Shown: in pieces, positions 51,465 to 62,453 of the stretch
How positions within the stretch are numbered: position 1 is the first letter of the stretch
Layout: each line of letters starts with the position of its first letter
NCBI RefSeq assembly: GCF_046630445.1
Contig: NC_092333.1
Coordinates: 341,138,501 to 341,202,500 of the forward strand
Direction: 5' to 3'
Length of the DNA: 64,000 nt
DNA from: Rutidosis leptorrhynchoides
Lineage: Eukaryota > Streptophyta > Magnoliopsida > Asterales > Asteraceae
Position numbers and translations under genes: made by a program
The notes under the pieces: generated by a model
What the model saw: only the letters and a program-made list of their open reading frames with translations
Told to the model about the DNA's origin: nothing
Database searches by the model: none

Positions 51465-53666
51465 TGTAACAACCCTGAAAATTCCGTTACTTCCGTTAAC
51501 CTTCCGTTAGTTTATGTAATGACGATTATTTAACTTTTATGCGTTTACGTTTATTAAATGCGTACTTGATCTTCGGAGGGTTTTAATAATTGATATGGGT
51601 TGATATTAATTCAAATAAATATTTCGGATAATGAAATACGATAAAAACGATACGATTTTGATAAAAGCTTTTTGAGCAACGAAACGCTCGGGTTTATTTT
51701 AATAATTAATTTTATTAATTATTAACTTTTTAAAATATTTAATTTATTGGGTTTTTAATAAATTAGACAATTAGTTGCGTTTGACGACCGGGTTAGCGTT
51801 CCGGACCTTTGGTACGACTAAACGACACTTAAAATGGACCACGATTAAACGAGATTGCAAAACGAGAGCCCGGGAACCCTATGTGGGTCCCATTCGGCCG
51901 AACCCCCCTCCCCACCCCCTTTTATTTTAATTTTTGTAACTTTAGGGACTTATGTGTTAATTGTGTATTTATGGCTTGGTATAAATTAGAAGGTTAAACC
52001 TAATTTAGATAAAACCCTCACACAAAAGCTGCACCAGTCGATCCTCTCCCTCCCTCTGAGGCCATCGACCACCATCACCACTACCACCATTAAATTTTCA
52101 CTTTTTGATAAAACCTTGAACACGAAAGTTGTAATTCCCGATCTCCTCTACGCGTTGATATAATTCTTTTCGCGATCAAAGGTATAATTGCATAAACCCT
52201 AATTCTTAAAAATCTGATTTTTATAAAGTTTCATAGTTATGTTGTCAATTGCTCAGGTCTATACGCGTACGTGTTGATTGTAATCGTTATTTTGATTGTT
52301 TGATGCGCTAGGGTTTAAAAACGAATTTGTATTTGTTTGATCAGAAAAATTAAGTTTTTTAAATGTTAATAATTATGTTATAATCAGATTCCTTGCGAAA
52401 AACTATTGAGTTTAGGCTTTGGATTCGCTTGATTTCGTTTCCGTATGATTAAGTTATGCCGATTTGAATTATCGTTGTGTTTTTGTTGCTTGATCAGAAA
52501 TCTGGTATTGATAGAAAACGAATTGGTATTTGAGACTTATACCACTGGAAATATAATTTAAAAACACTCAAGTTAGAATAGGATATCATGTCGTTTGCTT
52601 ATGTATAGCCCGAGATATGCTAGAATTAGTGTAAATGTAGTTTTATACAGCACTTGCATGAAAATAACCTTGTATGATAAAATGTGTTAACTTCTGTGAT
52701 TAAAGCTTTGCATATTTGAAAAGTAGACAAAAAGTAATTCATCTTTCATGTGGATATCATAGGCTAATTGTATCTAGATCTTCGGATAATCGTATGCGAA
52801 TGTGACTAACTAAATGAGAATCGAATCTGTAAATTGCACACGATTTGGTACTTTGTGAATTTTGTGTATTGTTTGAGCATGTATGATTATAGAAAATGAA
52901 ACTTAACATGATATGTGACTTATTGTTAGTTTATGTTAATCTCTAAAATCTTATGCATTGGGCACAATAGAGCCATACTTTATGTGAATTCTGATTTGAG
53001 CTGAAAACTGAATGATCAACTTGCACGATTAAACTGTACAAATTGGCTAAACAAAAGTTGCTAGATTTTTGATATGTGTTACTTTGATTTTTCCTTGAAC
53101 TATTTCCACTGGTCTTGTATCAATATCATGTTCCTAACTCCGGTTATAGCCAAAATGAAATCAGTGCGCGGTCAGAAACTGACTTGGCAAACCCCAAATG
53201 TATCCCTTCTGATTCCTGACTTTTAATTGTCATATGAGTCCCTGGCTGGACTTTTTGGAATTGATTTTAAGTGTAATTATGATCTGGAGTTTTTCATATT
53301 TACTCGAATTTTGTACTATGAGATAATGTGCTAAGTATGCTATGTGTTCATAAATTTTGCGCATGACAATAAACTGAAATTGTGAAAATGATCATTCATG
53401 ACCGAAAACGTATTGTTTGACTTAGGTTTGACATGTTGACCAATATTTGACATGAACCTACTGATGTTGACTTTAGTTGACTACTTTGACCAAGTTTGAC
53501 TTTCGGTTTGACTTCGATTGACTTTGTTTGACTTGCATGATATAGTTGACTTTTACTTTGAAACGCGTCGAGTCGAGCAATAAGACAACGTACACTATGA
53601 AACCACACTTATATAAGATACATATATTGACCAACCTACATACGTATACTTAGGTTACATTACTCG
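51465..53666 (+). repeat. 3' LTR of element B, truncated by insertion of C2
   Basis: TGTAACAACCC at 51465 matches the 5' LTR to ggttacattactcg (5' copy at 45323-45338). There identity stops and TGTCACGACCC of C2 begins. The missing ~830 bp should resume after C2. Confidence 0.95.
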
Positions 53667-56600
53667 TGTCACGACCCTACTTTTTCCGTTATCTTTTACC
53701 GTTAATTATTTAACGACCGTTAACTGTTAATTGTGCTACGTCATTTCTATGACCTATATTATTATATTAATAATAATATATTAATTATTATGTGTTATGT
53801 GAAAATTGGTATTTATATTTTGAGTTATACGTTTCTACGTGTCGCGGATTTCTATCCGGCGAATCTTTTCGATTTTCAAACCAACGGTCGCGTTTTTGGG
53901 ATATTTTAATCCTAATTACTTTAAATATGATATTTTAAAGTCATATTATTATAAAGAGTATTTATATTTATTTTTCGTCGCGCGTTTGTTATCTCTCCGA
54001 AATTTTAATCGCGTAAGAGTGTGTTCGCTTTTCGGGATTCGTTCGGGCTTTCAGGCCACTAGGATTTAATCACCTTAACAAGAAGGCCCCCAAGTGGGGC
54101 CCACCCCATCCAAATCGGCCGAAGCCACCAAGGGAGGGAGTAACACTCCCTTGTTTCTCATTTTGTGTATTATTTTGCAAAATATCAAAACCTAAATTAT
54201 TTTTGGTGCTCTCCTCTCTCCCTCTCCCTCTTGATGTCGCCAACCACACATACCAACATCATCATCATCAATTTTTATTGCTTGGATCATCATTTGGTTT
54301 GCATATTCGTGTTCTACTCGTCATCCTCTACGCGATAACATCCATTGATTCTTGATTAGGGTATAAACCCTAACCCTAGAACTTTTGATTTTTCATTATT
54401 TTTCTGTATTTTGATTATATATTAATAGTATGATGATTACTTGTTGTTTTAATGGTGTTTGTATGCATAGAATTACTCAGAAACACATGTTTTCGGTTTG
54501 GTAAAATTGGGACAGCAGCTATTTCGTGTATTTCTGATATTGTGACTGTTATAATAGTTAAAATAAAGTATCTAAATGAGTTCCTCTCATCAAGACATTA
54601 ATTTTAGACTCCGGATTCATGTCGTTTCGATTCCCGGAGCCCTAGATATGATCAAAGTAGTATTTTGTTAAGATTAAATTGTGATATTGGTATGAACCAG
54701 GTTTGGTTAGACTTTGTGACCATATTTGGTGACTTTAGGGTGTGTTAGTGTGTTAGGATTAATGGTGGGATGAACTTTCATGTTCGGGTCATCTAAATCC
54801 GAGCCACGAATCACCCGTTATGTCTAAAACACGATTTTGAGTGAATTGAAGTTCCAAGTAGTGTAATGGCTGTACATCACGACTTGTGGACTGTTCTTGG
54901 GGTGTTCTTGAGTGTACCAAAGTTTCGGGTGGTTTGCTTAGGCGGAGATATATGTAAGGCTCGCCAAAAACCGACACCCGGGGCTCAGGATACGACCCGA
55001 TGAACTTTTGATTTAAAACTTATGATTAATTATTAAACTTATGATAAAAATAATGGATTTCATTATCATGTAATTACTTATGATATAAAAAGTAATTATT
55101 ATAATTTAAGACTTATGATATATATTTATTATATCATTTAATTATTACTTATGATTTAATTAACATTTTAATTAAACTTATGATTAATAATACTTTTATT
55201 ATTAATGGAAAATACTTATGATAAGTATTAAACTTATATTATAAGATTATTATTATAAGACTTATAATAAGGATTAATTAATTATTATAAGGCTTAGTTA
55301 TTATTTAATTATTAAATACTTATGATTTAATAATTATAATTAGAAACTTATGATATGATTAATAATTCATTATTAATTAATAATACTTATGATATGATTT
55401 AAAATTTATTATTAATTAATAATACTTATATTATGACTAATATTTAATTAATTAATTAAATACTTATGTTATATTAATTATATCATTTAAACTTATATTA
55501 ACTTTAATAATTCATTTTAATTTAATTAAACTTATGTTATGACATAATTATACATATTTAACTTTAATAAACATTATAACTTACGTTATTATTAAAACTT
55601 ACACTTTTAAAATTAACGTTGACCATGTTTGACCAATGTTGACTTTTGAGTTGACTTTCGGTTGACTTTGACTTTTAGTTGACTTTTGTTGACTTTCTAA
55701 TTAAGGAAACTTTCCTAACTTATAAACTTTCCTAAAATAGCAACTTTCTAAATTTGGAAACTTTCCAAAAAATAGAAACTTTCTAAAAATAGAAACTTCC
55801 TAAAAATAGAAACTTTCCAAAAATAGAAACTTTTCAAAAATGGAAACCTGCCAAAAATAGAAACTTTCTAAAAATAGAAAGTGTGTGTCCATAAGCTGTT
55901 CCAATCAAACCAATGCATATTGAGTATTGTTCTATGTCTACTTGCAACATGTATAATAGCTATCATACTAAGACTTGACCTAAGTTAGTTATTTATATCG
56001 ACCTGCTTTATTTATAGGTCGGCGTTGTGATCATTCCTGATCACTGTACTTCATTGCTGTTCGCTTATTTGTGTTGATTACTTCGTTACTATTAAGGTGA
56101 GTTATAGTCCCGTTTTTACATACTTTTCAAGGTATATTTTTGGGATGTGATTACATACATTTTATTTCACGTTTAGACACAAGTGACAATTAAATTTAAA
56201 TTATTCATTGTGAGTTGGACAAAAATATTCCCTAGTCTGGTAACTGTAATCATTGGTTTCTACTGGTGAACGCGAATCCTACGGATAGATCTATCGAGTT
56301 TGACAACCCCATTTCGAGCTAGTCGCGCTATCAATTTATAATCGGAATGTTTAGTACTTCATATTTTATTGTAGATACACTGTCCAGTGTATATTTTTAT
56401 TGTGTTTGGCAAGGGTGAATAAAGGGTTAAGTGGTTACCAGGTGGCTCATTGATAATGGAATAATGTTTAATATTTTCTAACATGTTTAAATCTTGTGGT
56501 CTAAAGTTTATTGAATTATTTAAACCTATAATTCACTCAACCTTTGTGTTGACAGTTTACTCGCATGTTTTTACAGGTACTTGAGTTTATGTGATGCTTC

Positions 56601-56900
56601 CGCTGTGTTTAGAAGAGTCTGCATGTATTTGGGCAGATTTTTAATGAAACAATTTATGAAACTTTGGCTTGCATTCGGTTTTTGAGTAATTATTACTTGT
56701 GGGTTGTTGACAATGTTTTGTGTCAACTTTGGATTATTAATATGTTGGGTTACTTTTAAACTACATATTTTGATATGCTTTCCTTTTTGGGAAACTTTTG
56801 AAATAAAAGAATGCAATGTCGTTTGTTAAATTGATTTAAGTTCGATCCAGCTGTGGGACCAAGTGACGGAGCCGTTAAGTGTTTTTACGGGGCCATCAGA
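53667..56900 (+). repeat. 5' LTR of element C2 (3,234 bp)
   Basis: TGTCACGACCC ... ggggccatcAGA (last bases usually ACA). Matches solo LTR C1 and the 3' LTR from 62454. Contains leader, donor-like GTATAA near 54361, TTGAC cluster (55619-55696), 17-bp minisatellite (55727-55880), structured block (56284-56325), hairpin CAAC/GTTG (about 56538-56551) and acceptor CAG at 56576. Confidence 0.93.
55619..55696 (+). promoter_or_regulatory. TTGAC (W-box-like) cluster in 5' LTR of C2
   Basis: Eight TTGAC cores in about 78 bp, as in C1. A 17-bp minisatellite (aaactttccaaaaatag type) follows at 55727-55880. Confidence 0.5.
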
Positions 56901-56902
56901 GT

Positions 56903-56914
56903 TGATATCAGAGC
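56903..56914 (+). promoter_or_regulatory. Primer binding site of C2, mutated
   Basis: TGATATCAGAGC, one G to A change from TGGTATCAGAGC. Confidence 0.85.
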
Positions 56915-57094
56915 TCTGGTTGTAGAGAACTAGGATGTCTTAATGTGGTCAACCCGTGGTTCTTAGGGTGCATTAGAGTCTAGTCTACAGTCCGACCCTT
57001 TTGCTATTGCATTATTATGCATTTCATTTCATATGAGATATATCATAAGCATTTATATCTTTTGGTATGTGGTTTGCGGTTTTACTGTTTGCGG

Positions 57095-57523
57095 ATGTCG
57101 ACTTCGAGCGATAACTCCGTTGCTGCTCCTGCTCCTTCGTCTGCTGAAAGACGCCGTGCTGGTCAACCTTTGATCGATGATCCTGTTCACTACTACTTTT
57201 CAACCCTTACTCACATGAACATGGCTTACAATGAAGTGATGCGTATTAATGCTCTTAGTGATTGTATGCGTACTTTGCCACATAACGAGATGATGGACCA
57301 GATTCTAGCTAGTATGGATTCGTTTGTTAGCTTCAAGAACAATGTTGGGTTCGAGAATCGTAAGCGTAACCGTGAAGTTGATGCTAAGTTCGAGGCTCTC
57401 GAGAGCATAGTTCATGATTTGAAGGCAGAGTTGGAAGAAGTGAAAGGAAAGTTATGGAAGTATGAGACTCCGTCCGAGACTCATACTGGCCCAGCTTATC
57501 ACACCCGCTCTAAGCAGATGTGA
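57095..57523 (+). CDS. Extra ORF upstream of gag in element C2 (coiled-coil protein)
   Basis: Intact 142-codon frame. I choose ATG 57095 (MSTSSDNSVAAPAPSSAE) because it matches the start of the B homologue (MSHDS...SSVAEVNAPAPAP); the frame itself opens further upstream. Middle: MRINALSDCMRTLPHNEMMD. A long helical stretch follows: FENRKRNREVDAKFEALESI, then VHDLKAELEEVKGKL with clear heptads. Basic C-terminus THTGPAYHTRSKQM. No zinc knuckle, signal peptide or membrane segment. It is uninterrupted while gag and pol of the same element have seven stops, though it is short. Function unknown; oligomerisation through the coiled coil is likely. Confidence 0.75.
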   Translation: MSTSSDNSVAAPAPSSAERRRAGQPLIDDPVHYYFSTLTHMNMAYNEVMRINALSDCMRTLPHNEMMDQILASMDSFVSFKNNVGFENRKRNREVDAKFEALESIVHDLKAELEEVKGKLWKYETPSETHTGPAYHTRSKQM

Positions 57524-57960
57524 TATGATGATTCATGATTGATTACTTATTTCATAAGACTTAATGTCCTTTCATACATACATTTTTGGGTTATGTACGG
57601 CGTTTTGCCGAGGATTTTATTAAGGTTTTGTTATGGGATATTTTTCATTATGTATGGATGGTTATTTTTATGACATCTATTATCATTATCACATTTTATT
57701 TCTGATGTTGTGACTCTTGGCATGTTATATTATGCGTAATGTAGATCATGTATGTAGGTGCTATGTATGTTGTATGATGTTATCATAAAATATGTATGCA
57801 TGTGGTGGTTATTTCTATAATAATCATAACTGTCATGTTATTACTCATAGTGTTTACTGACTATTATTTTAATGGTTAATATTTTCGTGTTCGATCTATT
57901 CCTTTATAACACTCGTATTATTCTTAGTACTAACAGTTGTGTTATTCTGTTTTGAAGATC
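57524..57960 (+). other. Spacer between the extra ORF and gag in C2
   Basis: AT-rich, no frame. It ends tctgttttgaagatcATG, a weak acceptor-like context. Comparable in place and length to the spacer in B. Confidence 0.4.
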
Positions 57961-59055
57961 ATGCCTCCTAGAGAGTCCAACGAAGCCCGTATGCAACGTC
58001 TTATTACTGAAGGGATAGCTGCTGCTATGGCAGCAAATGTAAATGCTAATGCTAATGCAAACAACAATCAGGTGGGGTGCTCCTACAAAACGTTTATGGC
58101 GAGTCATACACAGGAATTCAGTGGTACGGAAGGACCTATAGGACTTACCCGCTGGTTCGAGAAAATCGAGTCTATTTTCAGGGTTAGTCGAGTCTGAGAG
58201 GAGGACAAGGTTAGTTTTGCTAGCTGCACTTTGAAGGATAGTGCATTGACCTGGTGGAACAACTTGGTTAACAGTACAGGAAACGATGTGGCTTATGGTT
58301 TAACTTGGAATAATTTCAAGGAAAGAATGATCACCCGCTACCGTCCTAGGGGTGAACTTAAGAAGTTAGAGGTTGAACTTAAAAACTTGAAAATGAAGGG
58401 CACCGAATTAGATGCCTACGAGCAGAGATTCTTTGAGTTGACTTTGTTGTGTCCTAATGTTTATGCCGATGAGAATCTTAAGATTGAAGCTTACATCGAT
58501 GGGTTATCTGAGAAAATCTAGCATGGGGTCGAGTCTAGTGAGCCCCAGACTATTGAGGCCGCGATGTCTATGGCTCATAAGTTGAATGATAAGATTTTGG
58601 GAAGAAGCAAGGCTGCTGTAACCGAACCCAGGGAAGAGACTGTTAAGAAAGCTGATAATGAGAAGAGGAAGTGGGATAATAACGGCAATCAAAGCCAAGT
58701 TCAGCAGAAAAAGCAGGATACTTCTGGTTCAAATAACCGCAGTCAGCGTGTGTGTCCTCGTTGTTACAAAGCTCATGATGGTTTCTGTACCGTGACTTGC
58801 AAGAGGTGTTCCAAACAGGGACACATTGCTAAGGATTGTACGGTGCTTCTGCCAGGTTCTGCTACTCCTACTGCAGGTGGTAATAATGGTAATAATGCTG
58901 GTAATAGAGTTAGGAATTGTAATGGTAATGGAAAGTCAAATAATGGTGGTAATCTGAGAGTTTGTTACGAGTGTGGGAAGCCGGGGCATTTCCGTGATGC
59001 CTGTCCCAACAAGAAGACTGCAGAGACTGACACGAGGAAGAGCGTTCAACATTAA
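57961..59055 (+). pseudogene. Element C2 gag
   Basis: MPPRESNEARMQRLITEGIA start, then FSGTEGPIGLTRWFEKIES, TGA (58195), the capsid core SALTWWNNLVNS, GLTWNNFKERMITRYRPRGE, LKKLEVELKNLKMKGTELDA, IDGLSEKI, TAG (58519), and a basic region. Three zinc-binding motifs: CPRCYKAHDGFC, CKRCSKQGHIAKDC, CYECGKPGHFRDAC. Near 59030 the frame shifts into protease. Unlike B and A, the capsid region is complete, which lets the deletions in those be recognised. Confidence 0.92.
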
Positions 59056-60724
59056 CGCTAGGGATGCTGAGGAAGATCCTAAACTTGTTAATGGTACATT
59101 CTCGGTCAACGATTTATCAGTTTATGTACTATTTGATTCAGGGGCTGATTTGAGTTTTGTGTCGAGTAAATTAAGTCCAAAAATCAAAACACCGTTAACT
59201 CCTTTTGACAATACTTATGTTGTTGAAATAGCTAATGGTAAGGTACTCACTGCTAAGACTGTGTATCGTTAGTGTAACATTAATTTGGCTGGCAGAGATT
59301 TCGAGATAGATTTGGTACCGATTGAACTTGGTAGTTTTGACATTGTTATTGGGATGGATTGGTTATCTGTGAATTGTGCTGAGATTGTGTGTTATGATAA
59401 AGCTATTCATATTACTAATGTGGTTGGAGAGCCGCTGATGGTTTTTGGAGATAAGAAATGCAGACAGTTAAATCTTATTAGCTGTTTGAAAGTTCTTAAA
59501 CATCTTCGCAAAGGCTGTCATACTATTCTGGCCCATGTTGTTAATTCCGATAAAGAAACGAAGAGCGTTGGTGATGTTCATATTGTTAGAGATTTTCCTG
59601 AGGTATTTCTCGAAGATTTACCTGGCCTTCCGCCGCAACGCGCGGTAGAATTTGAAATTGATCTCGTTCCCGGTGCTGCTCCTGTAGCACGTGCTCCTTA
59701 TCGTCTTGCGCCTTCTAAACTTCAAGAATTGTCGAGTCAACTCTTGTTAGACAAAGGTTTTATTCATCCTAGTTCGTCCCCTTGGGGAGCTCCTGTTCTG
59801 TTTGTTAAGAATAAGGATGGTTCTTTTCGTTTGTGCATTGATTATCGTGAGTTGAACAAGCTTACTATTAAAAACCGTTATCCACTTCCGAGAATTGATG
59901 ATCTGTTCGATAAGCTTCAGGGTTCATCCGTTTATTCAAAAATCGATCTTCATTCCGGCTATCATCAGTTGCGTGTTAAAGAATCTGATGTTTCAAAAAC
60001 TGCTTTTCGCACCCGTTACGGTCACTTTGAGTTTCTTGTTATGCCGTTCGGATTGACAAATGCACCTGCTGTGTTCATGGACCTCATGAACCGTGTGTGT
60101 AGACCCTATCTGGACAAGTTCGTTATTGTGTTCATCGATGACATCCTTATTTATTCGAAGAGTGATGAAGAGCACGAGGAACATTTGAGGTTAGTGCTTG
60201 ATCTGTTGAGAAAAGAAGAGTTGTACGCTAAGTTCTCTAAGTGTGCATTCTGGTTACGAGAAGTTCAATTTCTTGGACATATTGTTAGCAAACAAGGGAT
60301 ACAAGTTGATCCTACTAAGATTGAGACGATTGAAAGGTGGGAAACTCTGAAAACTCCTACTCAGATTCGTCAGTTCCTAGGATTAGCAGGTTACTATAGA
60401 AGGTTCATTCAAGATTTCTCTCGTATAGCGAAACCTCTGACTGCTTTAATGCACAAGGGGAAGAAGTATGAGTGGAAGGATGAACAAGAGGCTGCTTTTC
60501 AGGTTTTAAAGAAGACGTTGACTACCGCTCCGATATTGTCACTACCTGAGGGTAATGATGATTTTGTTGTTTATTGTGATGCTTCGCGTCAAGGCTTTGG
60601 TTGTGTTTTGATGCAGCGAAAGAAAGTTATCGCGTACGTGTCACGCCAATTGAAGATTCATGAGCAGAACTATACAACTCATGATTTAGAGTTGGGGGCC
60701 GTTGTTTTTGCGCTTAAGATTTAG
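59031..60724 (+). pseudogene. Element C2 protease, reverse transcriptase and RNase H (start)
   Basis: Protease: LFDSGADLSFVS (DSG), TAG at 59270, then [56 protein letters not shown] (His where Arg is usual), [30 protein letters not shown]. Connection: [15 protein letters not shown]. RNase [19 protein letters not shown]. Ends at TAG 60722-60724, where B has TGG (MWRHY). Confidence 0.93.
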
Positions 60725-62419
60725 AGACATTATTTGTATAGGGTCAAGAGTACTGTGTACATAGATCACAAAAGTCTTCAACATATCCTCGATCAAAAAC
60801 AGTTGAACATGAGACAACGAAGATGGATTGAGACGTTGAACGATTACGATTGTGAACTTTTGTATCATCCGGGTAAGGCCAATGTTGTGGCGAATGCATT
60901 GAGTCGTAAAGAAAGGGTTGAACCTCGTAGGTTTAGGGCCTTGAATATGACAATTAGAACAAACCTCGCAAGGCAGATTCTTGAGGCACAACAAGAAGCC
61001 TTAAAGGAAGAGAATTTTGTGAAGGAGAACGTAAGAGGAATGGCTAAGAAATTTGAGATTCGAGCAGATGGTACTAGATACTTTGCAGGACGTCTTTGGG
61101 TTCCGAAGTTTGGTGAACTGCGACAACTGGTTTTAGATGAGGCTCATAAGTCTAGGTACTCTATTCATCCTGGTTCAGGAAAGATGTATCATGATCTTAA
61201 AGAGCTGTATTGGTGGCCTAATTTGAAAGGTGATATGGCTACGTATGTGGCTAAGTGTTTGACCTGTGCTAAGGTTAAAGCTGAACATCAAAAACCGTCT
61301 GGACTATTGGTGCAACCTGAGATTCCCGAGTGGAAGTGGGATGGAATTACGATGGATTTTATTACTAAGTTACCGAGAGTTGCGGGTGGCTATGACACCA
61401 TTTGGGTGATTGTAGATCGACTCACTAATTCGGCTCACTTTTTGCCGATTAGGGAAATAGATTCAATGGAGAAGCTTACTCGTTTGTACTTGAAGGAGAT
61501 TGTTTCCAGACATGGTGTTCCTGTATACATTATTTCAGACCGAGACAGTCGATTTGTATCGAGGTTTTGGCGATCCTTACAGGAAGCCTTGGGAACCAGG
61601 TTAGACATGAGCATCGCTTATCATCCTCAAACAGATGGTTAGAGTGAAAGGACCATTCACACGTTGGAAGATATGTTACGAGCGTGTGTTATCGATTTTG
61701 GTAATGGGTAGGATAAATATTTACCGCTAGCTGAGTTTTCTTATAACAACAGTTATCACGCAAGTATTCAAGCCGCACCATTTGAAGCTCTATACGGTAG
61801 GAAGTGTAGGTCTCTTGTCTGTTGGAATGAGGTTGGGGATGCTCAACTCACAGGTCCAGAAATGATTCACGAGACTACCGAGAAGATTGTACAGATTAAG
61901 GAAAGATTGAGAACTGCCAGAAGTCGGCAAAAGAGTTATGCCGAAAGGGGAAGGAAAGATGTAGAATTTCAAGTTGGTGATCGTGTTATGTTAAAGGTTT
62001 CACCTTGGAAGGGTGTGATCCGTTTTGGTAAAAGGGGAAAGTTAAGTCCTCGTTTTGTTGGACCGTTTGAGATCATTGAGAGAGTTGGACCGGCGGCTTA
62101 TCGTTTGAAGTTGCCACAAGAACTCAGTGCTGTTCACGATGTTTTTCATGTATCAAATTTAAAGAAGTGTTTGGCCGAGGCCGACAAAACTATTCCTTTG
62201 GAAGAAGTTCATGTTGATAAGTAACTACACTTTATTGAAGAACCTATTGAAATTATGGATCGAGAAGTTAAGACTCTAAAGCAGAGCCGAATTCCTATTG
62301 TCCGGGTTAGATGGAACACCAGACGCGGTCCCGAGTTCACTTGGGAGCGTGAAGATCAGATGAAGCAGAAGTACCCGCATTTGTTCCCAGATGCTGAGTC
62401 AACCCCTGCACCTGCTTAA
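60725..62419 (+). pseudogene. Element C2 RNase H (end), integrase and chromodomain
   Basis: Same frame throughout, interrupted by TAG 61640, TAG 61709 and TAA 62222. RNase [10 protein letters not shown], and [10 protein letters not shown] with Asn (codon 60893-60895) replacing the Asp that A and B keep. Integrase: [27 protein letters not shown]; core [16 protein letters not shown], then the stop just before SERTIHTLED. Tail: [20 protein letters not shown]. Chromodomain-like end: [31 protein letters not shown], ending at TAA 62417-62419 in the palindrome. Confidence 0.93.
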
Positions 62420-62453
62420 ATTTCGGGACGAAATTTCCGTAACGGGAAGGTAC
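62418..62453 (+). promoter_or_regulatory. PPT-side palindrome and polypurine tract of C2
   Basis: AAATTTCGGGACGAAATTT (62418-62436), then ccgtaACGGGAAGGTAC just before TGTCACG. Overlaps the pol stop codon as in B. Confidence 0.8.

Larger units (their letters stand above)
43135..53666 (+). mobile_element. Element B: Ty3/gypsy chromovirus-like LTR retrotransposon, 3' LTR cut by C2
   Basis: 5' LTR 43135-46169, PBS 46172, extra ORF 46354-46755, gag-protease 47269-48759, RT-RNase H-integrase-chromodomain 48732-51428, palindrome and polypurine tract 51428-51464, 3' LTR 51465-53666, truncated because C2 inserted at 53667. The missing LTR end should continue after C2, outside the window. By eye the two LTRs are about 97% alike. 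B is the best preserved coding element here: three in-frame TGA codons (46369, 47458, 49626), one frameshift (about 48720) and a capsid deletion. It is inserted in the L1 LINE. Confidence 0.93.
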
